64,000 bases of DNA from positions 13,922,294-13,986,293 of the forward strand of contig CM030840.1 of NCBI GenBank assembly GCA_018105865.1, in the 5' to 3' direction. The DNA comes from Metaphire vulgaris. Lineage: Eukaryota > Annelida > Clitellata > Crassiclitellata > Megascolecidae. Positions 1 to 9,849 of the stretch are shown here, one piece after another (the first letter of the stretch is position 1; each line of letters starts with the position of its first letter). Both the position numbers and the translations under genes were made by a program. The notes under the pieces were generated by a model. The model did not search any database. It was not told where the DNA came from and saw only the letters and a list, made by a program, of their open reading frames with translations.

Positions 1-779
1 GCCTTTTAGGAATTTTAATTGTCTGGTAGTGCAGTTGCGTCCCCTTGCACCTGCTCCTGGCGCCCATGTTTATAAATTGCGCTAAGTTCTGGACGTGTCA
101 CCATGAGTGGAATATTATTGACAATATTCTGCAGTAGACCTATTCGGCAAAAAGTATTCTCTTATCAATACCTGAAGATGGCAGGATACACCATAGAAAT
201 GTCGTTCTATAGTGAAGACCTGGTGTCTGTTGTAGATACACATAGATCACAGATTTGCACTGCACGTGATTACATACATTGGTTGCACGATCAGCATCGT
301 ATGCTTGGCTCTTGCTCTCTGTACCTTCTGCGTCTTTCGGTAAGTACAGGAGAGTTTCTATTTCACGTCTCGGTTGTGATTTTAAAGTCGAATCGTCTTT
401 GATTAGATAAGCGTAGTCGTCGTTTGAAGCTTTGACCTTCATCGTCTCGCGTCGTCAGCGGAGGGTCGTTGCGTAGCCTCAGAACCGTGGTCACGGAGGG
501 TGACTTGACGCCAGAGCGTGGTAGAGTAGGGTTGCCAGATCTTCCGTATTTTACGGGAGCTCCCGTATTTCAACCCCAGTCTCCCGCCTCCTTATGACTT
601 GTTTGTAATATTGATTCACTACATGCAAATGATGCAGTGCATTGAACAGTGTTTTTATTGCTTTTTTCTAGTCTATACTCTATAGTACTGTAGTGTAGTA
701 TAGCTCTAGCCATAATAATTCACAATAAACTGGACCGTGGAGTGGGTGCATTGATCGCATCATCGCGGAAACAATCTCC

Positions 780-1110
780 CGTATTTCGACTTTGGATATC
801 TGGCAACCCCTAGGTAGGAGTGTTGTTGTCCGACGGAGGTGATCGATCCATGGGTTCCTGGGAAGACAACTAGAGCGACTAGGATCGGGACGATGATCAG
901 ATGATACGTCAAGATGGGAGCGAAGAATCCGACGAGCCAGGACGTCCTCGTCGAGGCGGGCAATATGACCGAATACGGACAGTCGGAGGTTCATCAGTAG
1001 CTTGGCGATTGAAGGTATCGCAGCTTGGGTAGCGACTCCTTGCTTGTAAATAAAGTCATGCCATCGAAATCCCATGCTGGAGCAGAGACATTTCGTGTGG
1101 CAGACCCAGT
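780..1110 (-). pseudogene. LINE reverse-transcriptase C-terminal fragment
   Basis: Minus-strand reading gives GFRWHDFIYKQGVAT, LRLSVFGHIARLDEDV and DHLRRTTTLLP, the C-terminal signature of RTE-like non-LTR elements (LSxFGHxxRLD, then a WxDxxRRD block). It matches 39380-39750 in unit B, so it inserted before the duplication. Confidence 0.65.
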
Positions 1111-1381
1111 GTCGGTTCCAAGTGGGGGATGAGTGAGGATGCATCCCCCCACCGGACTTTTTATTTTCTATGTTTTGCTTGTGAAACCTATCTTTGGGTA
1201 AAAGTCTAGTAAAACTGCGGGGAAAAACTACGGATGACCTTTTTTGCTTGTCAACCTATTTCTGGGTTAAAGTGTAATAAAATTAGGGAAAATTCTCTTT
1301 TGTCAGCCTTTTTCGGCAAAGTTTTTATTTACTTTTTTCTTCTCTTTGCATCCCCACCAAGAAATCATGGAACCGCCATTC
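1107..1381. mobile_element. Short hAT-like element, degenerate
   Basis: Left end CAGTGTCGGTTCCAAGTGGG and right end (inverse) with GGAACCGCCATT form imperfect terminal inverted repeats like those of 28518-28810. It contains the internal motif GACCTTTTTTGCTTGTCA at about 1236. Target duplication not clear. Confidence 0.5.
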
Positions 1382-1688
1382 TAATTAGTGTAATCAAAGT
1401 TATCGAATATATTTGTGAAATTAAAACAAGCAACAACAAAATTTACGAAATAATTGTGCAATCCGGCATGAAAGTTACTAATAATTTCAAATTCGATTAA
1501 AAACAGAATGTTTTGACGCTTTTACTCGGGAACGGTCACAGATCGAGATAATTCAATTATTCGTTTCACGGAATCACTTTTCTAATCTTAACAATCTAAC
1601 AATTCAAATAAAACGCCTGAACGATGGTGATGATTTGAAATTGTATGGGGGTTTTGAAAGGTGGAGATAGGCAATCACCCTCCACTTA

Positions 1689-1862
1689 CAGTGTTTATTC
1701 TAGCCACCTTGACATCGGGGGGGATTTTGAGATGTTTGGGGGACATGGTCTGAGTCTCCACACTTTGGAGGGTGAAATTTCCATCCCAAAGCCAGCATAT
1801 AAAAATTTGGGGATTTTAAAACTGGGGGATTTCTTCCAGAGAATGCCTAGAATAAACACTGT
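1689..1862. mobile_element. Short hAT-like element (TIR CAGTGTTTATTCTAG)
   Basis: Inverted ends CAGTGTTTATTCTAG, flanked by 8-bp repeats TCCACTTA and TCCATTTA. Unit B has the uninterrupted site TCCATTTA at 40284-40291. The insertion is therefore specific to unit A. Confidence 0.75.
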
Positions 1863-2070
1863 TCCATTTATAAGTCGTTTCAAAAAAAGCTTAGCGATGT
1901 CATGCAGGTTAAGTGGTACGTCTTGAGAGCAGGATTGAGTGAGGCTTAAACAGACACGCATGACACGCATTAGCATAACAATCACCATTGTACTCAGAGA
2001 TACCTGCTTCTTGTCGTGTCTGAATTAATTAAGAATTAATAGGAGTTCACTTCACAGCTTCTTTCTCAAT

Positions 2071-2235
2071 CATTGTTTATTCTAGCGACCTAGACTTTGG
2101 GGGAGTTTAAAATTATTGGGGGTAACAGACATTGGAGAGATCATACTACTTGCCAAGATGTCAAAAAAATTGGGAGGAAGAGGAAATTTTAAACTTTGGA
2201 GAGAAATTTCCTCCAGAGAAGGCCTAGAATAAACT
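2071..2235. mobile_element. Second copy of the CAGTGTTTATTCTAG element
   Basis: Ends CATTGTTTATTCTAG and CTAGAATAAACTG match the element at 1689. The DNA on either side of it (1620-2030 and 2237-2440) is itself a local repeat, single in unit B (40200-40410). Confidence 0.6.
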
Positions 2236-2538
2236 GATAGTGATGATTTGAAATTAGATGTGGGTTTTGAAAGGTGGAGGTAGATGGGATGGCAACCACC
2301 CTCCATTTATAAGTCGTTTCAAAAAAGCTTAGCAGTGTCATGCAGGTTAAGTGGTACGTATTGAGAGACAGGATTGAGTGAGGCTTAAACTTTGAATTAA
2401 TAGGAATTCACTTCACAGCTTCTTTCTCAATCGGTTACGTACCAGATTATGAGCAGCTTATGAAGATTTTTGAGCGCTTCGATCGGAAATTACTTCTGAT
2501 TTGCTATATCCAGTGTGCAGTTCATCATTTGTTTATAG

Positions 2539-2641
2539 GAATCTTCAATGTGATAGAAACACCATTCACAAAAATCTCGTCTTTTGTCTTCTGGTCTCAG
2601 AACTGATCTTCGTCTTCGGGATTATTCAGTATAAAAGGAAG
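2539..2641 (+). CDS. ADGRL-like: Receptor A exon: TM2
   Basis: Acceptor TATAG|G, 103 bp, entry after two bases of a codon, exit phase 0, donor GTTTGA. It encodes [19 protein letters not shown] and onward to a hydrophobic TM2 ending FGIIQYKRK. The DRxTIHKNL block is the TM1-TM2 loop signature of latrophilins. Copy B (40521) differs mainly at the loop after TM2 (QYDKK). Confidence 0.85.
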
Positions 2642-2795
2642 GTTTGAGTCGGCATATAACATAATTTCAACTACATTTTTCAAACACGTGCCTCAGTAGA
2701 ATTTTTAGTTTGAGATATTTTGCGTAGGAAAAATCTCGTTTCAGGCATCGCTTTAAATATTACTCTTATTGTTGCTGTCGTTGCTGTTGTTCTCA

Positions 2796-2827
<32 letters not shown>

Positions 2828-2946
2828 GAACTTCTATAGCGTCATTTTAGTAATGTATTTGGCCTCAGTCGATCATCATTCCGAATTCAAATCGTCATTC
2901 GCCAATGTCATATCAAATAAATTAGTCAGGTTTTAAATTGAACAGA

Positions 2947-2991
<45 letters not shown>

Positions 2992-5900
2992 TAGACAATT
3001 TCTATAGCGCAGTAATAATGGCTAGGGTAAAGACAAAAGCGCTTTGACATGTCACTTATATCCGATGTTAAATAAGTTAGTTTTTAGTCCCGACAGAGTC
3101 AGAATTAGTCACGCAATCTGGCAAAGAGTTCCATAGGAGCGGATTGCCTCGCGTGACCGAAGTGACTTAAGTGTATCAACTTATGGCGAAATAATAACCA
3201 TCGTCAATCTACGTTACTGCGCATTGCTGAGACTTATTGATTGGTCACTACATGACAAAATCCTCTAGTTTGCAACGTGTTGTAGCTGTTGTGCGCCGTT
3301 GTCGCTGGTTTTCTTCATTATTTTCTTCTCACTTCGTTCGCCTGGATGTGCCTCGAAGGAGTCCAGCTCTACGTTCTTCTAATCGAGGTGTTCGAGACAG
3401 AAAAATCACGAGTCAAGTGGTATTATCTCGGAGGTTATGGTAAATTACTTATATTGCTGTCAAAGTCATCGTTCTTTATATCTATCTAGGCATTAGCGTC
3501 ACGACCCACTAATTACAAGAATGTTATATATATATAGCCGCACTCAGAATTGGCCAAAAAACCCTGCGACCATTTTGTTTCTTAAAAGATAATAACTGAT
3601 CGTAGCTTTGAATAATTAATCCATCATGATGTCAGTGTCCAAAAAATCCATTCTCGTTAGAACAGCTAATGCCCAAATGGCTAAGCACTATGGCATGTTT
3701 CCAGTATCATTGGGCACAATAATAGGCCGTCAGCCAATGTCTTGATACAATAATTACGTTAAATATTGTTGCGAAACTGGCTGTAAGCCGTGACATTTGT
3801 CATACTTTCTCATTATATAAAATAGTGCACTTAAGATTCAAAACCATTTTCAAAATCGTGTTATCATCTGAAAATCTTCTTTAAGGTAACTTTTTCTAGT
3901 ATTTATTGCAAATATTTAGTGATTACTATATTTAAATTCTTCAAATATTTAACTCCCTCATTGCTAATTTTATAATATTATTTCAATTGTAGGCATTCCA
4001 GCTGTTATTGTGTCGATATCCGTATCGGTTAATATTTACAGGAAGGTTACTTTAGAAGACGTTAAAGATTGTGGATTCATCTCCGTCTTTCAAAATGAGT
4101 ATGGAGCTTATGGAACAAAGGATTAGTAAGCAGCCCATGGTGACCGTTTGAAATAAATACACAATATTTTTTGTCAAAATGCGGTTTCATATCTAGGGTA
4201 GGCCTAATTGGCGCCAGGGCCTTGTCATAGGAGCCACGCCCAATCGCAGGTGCCTCCCTTCCATCTCAGATTAATCCCTTCTCCCAATCCTAACCCTTTG
4301 TTTTTCTAATTTTGTCATCAGAAAATGTGATCAAACTTCTTAAATAAAATAATTGAATCATAGGTGAGGTCAAAGGTTATTCGATCGCATTTTTGTAATA
4401 TTGTTTAACCCTCATCCGGACATTGGGGTGTTTTCACACCCCAGCTGTAATTAATCTCCGTTTTCTCAAAGGTGTGCAGAGCTAGAATTTTTTAATTTTA
4501 GGAATTTGTTACCCATCCTGTTTGCCAGCAAACCCCAGAATTTCGCATTTATAGCCCCACTGAATATGAACTAGGAATTTTTTTCCTGTTGGGGTGTGAA
4601 AACACCCCAGAATTTTATGCTCCGATTCATAGTTATAGCTTTTTAACCTGACATCAGTTGAGCATATCTTATCTTCTAAAGCTAATATTTTATCACTCCA
4701 GAATTATTTGGCATATGTAGTAGAAAAACAAACATGAATGACTGTCAAACTAAGTAGATATTCGTTGCAAGAAGTGGTAAACTACAGTATTTCAATGAGA
4801 ACAAAAGCGTCTTTGAAGCAGATGGTGGCAGTGATGTCAACAGGGGCAATGATGTTAACAGTAGTGATTATGAGTGAGTCCTGAACTAGAACTTGCATCA
4901 GAAATCAGGGATCATGAAAGTGAAGAATCCGGCAATAGCAGCAGCGTGAAGCCTCTGCTCTTGGTTTACTGCTACTCGCCAGTGTATATCATGGCAACCA
5001 TGAGCCTTTGGAAGATTTGGTCACCAAAAAGTAGTCATCCAATCTTGCTGCCACAACGGCACTTAGACGGTTCAAAAGTATATTGAGATTCCTGAGATCT
5101 GATAATAAGGTCACAAGATCGGAGAGAAGGACCTCTGATAAACTTGCTGCAATTCGCAATGTTTTGGAATCATTTGTCAGTCAACTATACGTAAGTTTCA
5201 TATTCCTGGTGCTGATATAGGCATAACAGTTATGAACAACTTGTACCATTTGGAGAACAATGTTCTTTTCGACAATACATGTACAGCAAACCTGCTAAAT
5301 ATGTTATAAAATCTGGTGTGCATGTGATGTCAATACCTCGTACAGCCAGGCAGTTTGCGGCTCAGAATCTCGGTGCAGATGTTGTCAAGTCATTGGTAGC
5401 ACCACGGCACCATAGTGGCAGAAATATTGCTGGCGATAACTTGTAGACAAGTATTCCATTAGCACAATAGCTACAGTGGATTGGCATATGTCGGAACTGC
5501 CCGAAAAAACAACCACCAAACACCAATATGCACGACAGCCTTGCAGAATGGTCGTCGATTTTTGGATTTTCTGATCGACTGACTTTGGTCTCTTACTGTA
5601 TGTTCCTTGGATACACAGTTCCTGCACAGGCACCCACGGATTATGCAGCTTGTTCGACTCAGGGCATATGCCATCTCGGCCAAAGGGTGATGGACAGAAA
5701 AGTTCAAAAGCGCTGTGGCAGTTGTTGTGGCTTTGTTTGCTCAGAACATTCAGCTGTTTCTGTACTACAGTATATGAAGACTGTCAGTAAAATACTCAGC
5801 CGCATACAACTTGATAGAACTATTGAAATTCTGTTAGTGGCGTAGCCAAGGGGGTTTGGGTGCCGACGAAAAATTTTGTATGTGTTTCCATACATTTTTT

Positions 5901-7055
5901 ATTTTTGGACGCGGTTTTGGGGGCCAACCCCCCTTGGCTGGCTGCCGACCCAAAATTTCTAAGTGCTATAGAATGTAATGGTGTAAGGTGGCGACTTTTT
6001 TGCTTGTCAGCATCTGAAAAGGAAAAGTACGAGAAGGAAAGATGGGGATAGCCTTTTCTTTGCTTGTCAAGATTTTTAGAAGTTGGTTACGATCAAAACC
6101 AAACCCCCCTTCCGAAAATCCTGGCTGCGCCACTGAATTCTGTTGTGTTTATGACAGTTCACAAATATATTGAGATTGTATTTGTATTTTTGTGTTAAAT
6201 TTAGTTCATTTTGGTGGTAGGCCTAATACCCTTATATTGCCTCACATTCTCGAATAATTAATTAATAATTAATTAATGACACATATTGTTCATTCTGTAT
6301 CACAACAATCTGTGGAAAAATTCAACAGGCATAACTATTTAAGTTCCAGAAAGTAAAAAATTAGATTTGTGACTAACAATGATTCATTAATCTCGGCAAA
6401 CGCGCTGGGGTGCATTCACACCCCATTGACCCAAAAACGTCGAAAAATTGCATGTCCGGATGAAGGTTAATAGCGCAAAGTGATTTTATTAGCTTTCTTG
6501 TGTGCAAATTCTTGAATTTCCGCCCCTCCTTGTCCCGCCCCTCCGCCTCCCCGAAGTAGGCCTACGCCACTGTCAATATGAGTTTGATATCATTGCAATT
6601 TTATACATTAGTTTCCCGAAGTCCGTGCGCGTGTGTCTTTGCATAGCCACGCTCTCATTGGACTATGCGCTGCTGTCATCTTATAACCGTTGCTAAGCAA
6701 CGTCTAATCTAATAATGGGCGAAACTTGAAGACGACGTTCATAATTGCTTGGCTGAACGTTGTTTATAAGGGTGCACAGTGGTCTGCCAAATGCTTAAGT
6801 GACATAGTTTCCATTATATTTATAGTTGCTGGCTGAGCTTGGAAGAGAAATTCATCTGGGCATTCATTGGACCTGCCTTGGGAATCATTGCTGTAAGTAT
6901 TCAGATAAAAAATGAAACTAATTTCTTCAACGCTATTGGACAACTGCATTGAGGTGTGAGAGGCCACCAGTTTTTGATAGTTTCGCGTAATTTCTGAAAT
7001 CCTTATGCACATGCAGTAACTCGACAACATTGAATCATACAATGTCAGCTGTGCG

Positions 7056-7099
<44 letters not shown>

Positions 7100-9643
7100 G
7101 TGATTTTTCAAGTGAATTAGCAGTCTATGTTAGTATTCGTGAAAACCACTACAGTTGTCCAGGTTTCTGCGCTGTAAAGAAAAATGCTGCGTACCAGTGT
7201 TTCATATACTGTACTTTGGCCTGCTTTGTTATTGTTATCCTCTCGTCTTTAGCATACCAGATTGTTTTTAGACTTCTTGCTGCGTCATTTTCAGTCCGAT
7301 TCTTCTTTTCACATCTCCCTCCAGATATTTCCACGGTTTGGGTTAACTCAAGAGTTGACCTGGGTTGGGTTTGGTTGGGTCAGACTTTGCCATATTAATG
7401 GTGGTTTGGATTGGGTTGGGTCAGAAAATAAGTCATGTTTTAAGAAACTGTAATGTATTGCAGTGAGTTGGGTTGAGTCAAGTAAACCTATTATCAACAT
7501 GGGTTGGGTAGAGTTGGGTTGGAGATTTGATGAGTTGGGTTGGATTGGGTTCTAAGAAATGGACCCATGGACATCTCTGTCTCCATCTACAGTGCCGTCA
7601 GAGTTGGTCTTGCCTACCAGACATACGAATTCCTCTGTTTTATTTGAGCTTAACTCGTGCTACTCAGATTTCTGCATTCTTTTTGTCTTTCGTTATCAAC
7701 TGCCAGTTGATAACTGCACCTCTACTGTGTCGGCGTTAATCTTCATGCCCATTTTTATACTTTCTTTTTTGATTTTGTCGATTATGGTCTGGAGGTTATC
7801 TTCTCTCGTAGGCTGTTGATGACTTGCCCATTCAATACCGAACCCATCTCATATCCAAGTTTTGTAGCGCGCTAGCCAAGACTATTTATAGGGAGATGTT
7901 GAACAGCAGAAGTAATAATACACACCCTTGCAGTACTCAAACTACCTTTTAAAACTAGTATATAAGTTCACACGTCTTTCCTACATTGAATGTTTCACCG
8001 TACATATTTTTAAGTGTTCGCACGATTTTCTCTAAGTATCTTAAGTTCTATGTATCTTAATTGTCTAATAATCGTCCACAGTCCCTCTATCCGTATGCTA
8101 TCAAAGACCTTTCTGGAGTTGATAATTACCTTTTGTATTTAATAACCAAGTTATCCTACCTGTAGTGTAGGTACTTTTGAATCCACATACCGTTTCAACT
8201 GTTACTGCCTTTTCATCCAAATTCTCCATTTATCCACAAACCTCACACTCAGAATTTTTCTTTCTTGGTCCAACCCTCTGCTTAAACAATTTGCATTTGT
8301 GTCCTCTTGTGCTTCTATATAGTGTGACAAAGTAAGGATTATTATGGTTCATGTTAATCACGTCTTTGCACAGATTACGTTAAACCTTTGTAGTGTTATA
8401 TCGGCAGATTTCATTTCTTAATTGCAGATTTCATTTCCTAATTGCTAGTCTATCAATATGAATTTTAATGAGGTTCAGTTCAACATGTACGATTTAGATG
8501 AATTCAGTGATGCTCGGCGTGGCAATCTACACGATGTGCAAACACGCTTCAAAAACAGCCTCTTGGAAATTAGAGAACAAATCAAGAATCTACGCAATGG
8601 GGTAAAAGATGATATATCATCTGTAATCATCATACATCATATGAAGAGATTTAAATACTTGGATTAATAAAGACAAGAAGTGTATTTGATATCAAATAGC
8701 ATTTAGATTTAATCCAGCACGGAGAGACAGCCATTTACAAGCACCACGTTACTTACAACAGGCTATAACAACAGGCTAGCAACAGTGGTATACAAAAAGA
8801 ATATAATTATAGGCTACTGTAAAACAAATCGGGCATAAAGTAGTGTTCTGGTACCTTTTTTCTCATTCCATTATATAAGATATCTCGAAATGTTGACCAG
8901 TTAGACCCATGCAGCATGTTTCCCAATTAGTTAAAAATAGTTCTAAATGTCGACAGAATTATTTCTTTTTTATTTTTGTGGGTTCAGGTCATGGCTGAGA
9001 GGCGCTGCCATCCTAGTTGTACTCCTTGGCACGACTTGGAGTTTTGGCCTGGGTATGCTGTACGAAAGTGGTCACACGATACCCATGGCGTACATCTTCA
9101 CGGTCCTCAACAGCTTTCAGGGCTTTTTCATATTCGTATTCCACTGTCTGGCCAATGACAAAGTACGTACGAATGAGTGAATGCATGAATGCATGGATGA
9201 ATGAATGAATGACGGAAAGAAATAATGAATGAGTGAACAAATGAACGAACAAGGACACGGGCGGGTTTGGAGAAATGATGAATAAACGTAACGTGGAATA
9301 GTTATATGGACAAAATAATAAAGTTTTAAAAATATTTCGAAAATAATACTCGAGAATCGAAAGCATGCGAGATTTTTAAATACGAAAAACTGTTTCTAAA
9401 TCTGCCAGAGAATACGATTATATGCTAGTCTACAAACTAGCAAAGTCTAACTTCATGCGTGAATCGCACTTAAAACTGTTTTCCAAACGGTAGGTACAGA
9501 CCGAGTATCAGCGTGCTGTCCAACGATCTAACTGGCTCCCGGAAAATGTCAAGGTAAAATTCGGTGGTGCAAGCGAAATGCCCAGTCAGTCAGTAACGGA
9601 GAGAAAGCCGGTTAGTAATCACTGGTCTAAACTGGATCCTTGA
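2539..9643 (+). CDS. ADGRL-like: Receptor A: CIRL-like adhesion GPCR, 3' part
   Basis: Exons at 2539-2641 (TM2), 3286-3439 (TM3), 3993-4125 (TM4), 6826-6892 (TM5), 8988-9162 (TM6-TM7) and 9494-9643 (tail, stop TGA) encode the 7TM part of an adhesion GPCR. Family signatures are clear: STIHKNL-type TM2 entry (here NTIHKNL), CLEGVQLY in TM3, [16 protein letters not shown] in ECL2/TM5, [10 protein letters not shown] in TM6 and [13 protein letters not shown] in TM7. Splice phases agree from TM2 to TM5. The TM5 exon ends in phase 0 while the TM6 exon needs one base from its predecessor, so an exon completing TM5 and intracellular loop 3 is missing or unrecognised. TM1 and the extracellular part would lie upstream; TM1 is not seen in 1-2538. 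A piggyBac element sits in the TM4-TM5 intron. The tail is only about 50 residues, short for a vertebrate latrophilin. Confidence 0.85.
2796..3175 (-). repeat. LINE 3' tails with (TTA)n microsatellites
   Basis: (ATT)n at about 2796-2826 is followed by GAACTTCTATAGCGTCATTT, and (ATT)n at 2948-2988 by CAATTTCTATAGCGC. Such CTATAGCGC blocks next to a triplet tail are LINE 3' ends read on the minus strand. Unit B has the first tail (40770-40930) but a different LINE in place of the second. Confidence 0.55.
3286..3439 (+). CDS. ADGRL-like: Receptor A exon: TM3
   Basis: Acceptor TTGTAG, 154 bp, entry phase 0, exit phase 1, donor GTAAAT. It begins [18 protein letters not shown] and holds the [10 protein letters not shown] core of adhesion-GPCR TM3, including the TM3 cysteine that pairs with ECL2. 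It ends KWYYLGGYG. An in-frame TAG just before the acceptor fixes the exon start. Confidence 0.9.
3993..4125 (+). CDS. ADGRL-like: Receptor A exon: TM4 and start of ECL2
   Basis: Acceptor TTGTAG, donor TTA|GTAAGC, 133 bp. It encodes [16 protein letters not shown] and a loop ending [10 protein letters not shown]; the last codon is completed by the first base of the TM5 exon. The loop is about 20 residues longer than the short VDYRSYGTDK-type stretch of vertebrate latrophilins. Read alone the exon seems to end in TAG, but that TA belongs to a split tyrosine codon. Confidence 0.85.
4870..5850 (+). pseudogene. piggyBac transposase, broken
   Basis: Several frames contain family blocks in the right order: [18 protein letters not shown] and [13 protein letters not shown] (5060-5180), [15 protein letters not shown] (5280-5330), GRNIAGDNL and TSIPLAQ (5418-5470), [10 protein letters not shown] (5585-5615) and a C-terminal zinc-ribbon remnant KRCGSC and CSEHS (5709-5752). 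Stops and frameshifts interrupt it repeatedly, and the length is short for the family. It cannot make a working protein. Confidence 0.8.
5835..6135. mobile_element. Short hAT-like element nested in piggyBac
   Basis: Ends (C)AGTGGCGTAGCCAAGG and inverse CAGTGGCGCAGCCAGG, with perfect 8-bp duplication AATTCTGT (5827-5834, 6136-6143). It has two internal GACTTTTTTGCTTGTCA-type motifs (5990-6011, 6051-6070). Confidence 0.88.
6826..6892 (+). CDS. ADGRL-like: Receptor A exon: ECL2 cysteine and TM5 start
   Basis: Acceptor TTATAG, donor GTAAGT, 67 bp. It encodes [22 protein letters not shown], with the conserved ECL2 CWL and the FIGP entry of TM5. Only about 14 residues of TM5 are encoded, so a further exon must complete the helix; none was recognised between here and 8988. 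Confidence 0.85.
7057..7098. repeat. (TAA)n microsatellite
   Basis: About 14 TAA units in the TM5-TM6 intron of receptor A. In unit B the tract at 43889-44001 is much longer and starts with (GAT)n. Confidence 0.95.
7140..8160 (-). pseudogene. RTE-like LINE reverse transcriptase, decayed (unit A)
   Basis: Minus-strand blocks in several frames: [53 protein letters not shown] and [15 protein letters not shown]. They correspond to the GCVLSPxLFN, palm and EExxYLGxxInSDG segments of RTE-type reverse transcriptases. A TTGGG-rich segment interrupts it at about 7335-7556. Confidence 0.7.
7335..7556. repeat. GGGTTGGGTT-rich segment (unit A)
   Basis: Degenerate repeats of GGGTTGGGTTNNG with short spacers. 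The same segment is at 44655-44880 in unit B. It matches the CCCAACCCAA-rich ends of the hAT-like element at 46245-47481 and probably is a relative of that element. Confidence 0.7.
8150..8370 (-). repeat. CR1-like LINE C-terminal fragment and 3' tail
   Basis: Minus strand reads [16 protein letters not shown] text opposite 8265-8315 (cagagggttggaccaag). It is the end of the same LINE that lies on the plus strand at 13640-14395. Counterpart at 45480-45690. Confidence 0.55.
8449..8667 (+). other. Small ORF conserved in units A and B
   Basis: An acceptor-like TAG precedes an open frame of about 70 codons including [18 protein letters not shown] and [15 protein letters not shown]. It lies between TM5 and TM6 exons, but it is hydrophilic and its possible donor (GTAAAA after GGG) does not match the phase of the TM6 exon, so it cannot be the missing receptor exon. 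Most A/B differences change amino acids. Possibly a remnant of a mobile element. Confidence 0.3.
8988..9162 (+). CDS. ADGRL-like: Receptor A exon: TM6, ECL3, TM7
   Basis: Acceptor GTTCAG, donor GTACGT, 175 bp. It encodes [20 protein letters not shown] and then ECL3 and TM7 with [20 protein letters not shown]. The TM6 LLGxTWSFG motif and the NSFQGFFIF motif are standard for group I adhesion GPCRs. The first base completes a codon from a missing upstream exon. Confidence 0.9.
9494..9643 (+). CDS. ADGRL-like: Receptor A exon: cytoplasmic tail and stop
   Basis: Acceptor GGTAG, phase 0, 49 codons plus TGA. It starts [14 protein letters not shown] (the position of VRKEYGKCLR in latrophilins) and ends HWSKLDP. 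Copy B (48334) has the same length. The protein ends here if no alternative splice extends it. Confidence 0.75.
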   Translation, partial: VQTEYQRAVQRSNWLPENVKVKFGGASEMPSQSVTERKPVSNHWSKLDP

Positions 9644-9765
9644 AATTGAGAATTTGATCATCAAATATTTTTAAATTCAGTCGTCATTGCCGTTTCACTA
9701 ATGAAAACCTAATACAGTATATGTCCACAGGTTACCAAGGCTTCTGCAGTGAGTAATATCAGTAA

Positions 9766-9766
<1 letters not shown>

Positions 9767-9833
<67 letters not shown>
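9767..9833. repeat. (AGT)n microsatellite
   Basis: About 22 AGT units downstream of the receptor A stop. In unit B the same site carries (ACT)n followed by (AGT)n (48604-48729). Confidence 0.95.
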
Positions 9834-9849
9834 TTTTGTTGTTTATGGA

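Larger units (their letters stand above)
4405..6470 (+). mobile_element. piggyBac element
   Basis: TTAA at 4405-4408 and 6467-6470 flank ends CCCTCATCCGGACATTGGGG and (inverse) CCTTCATCCGGACATGCA. Unit B has a single intact TTAA at the same place (43208-43211), so the insertion is exact and specific to unit A. It lies in the TM4-TM5 intron of receptor A. It holds a broken transposase and a nested short hAT element. Confidence 0.92.

Noticed and set aside
103..402. 99-codon ORF conserved at 39060-39350
   Set aside because: Considered as the missing TM1 exon, but it is hydrophilic and the phase does not fit. It lies next to a LINE fragment and is treated as repeat DNA.
4874..5086. 70-codon ORF in the piggyBac element as an independent gene
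   Set aside because: It is a shifted reading of the decayed transposase region.
7335..7556. Telomeric repeat tract
   Set aside because: GGGTTGGGTT units are irregular and interrupted and match ends of a transposon at 46245-47481 rather than a telomere.
8449..8601. Conserved ORF as intracellular loop 3 exon
   Set aside because: The only donor near its end leaves phase 0, while the TM6 exon requires phase 2, and it does not complete the TM5 helix.
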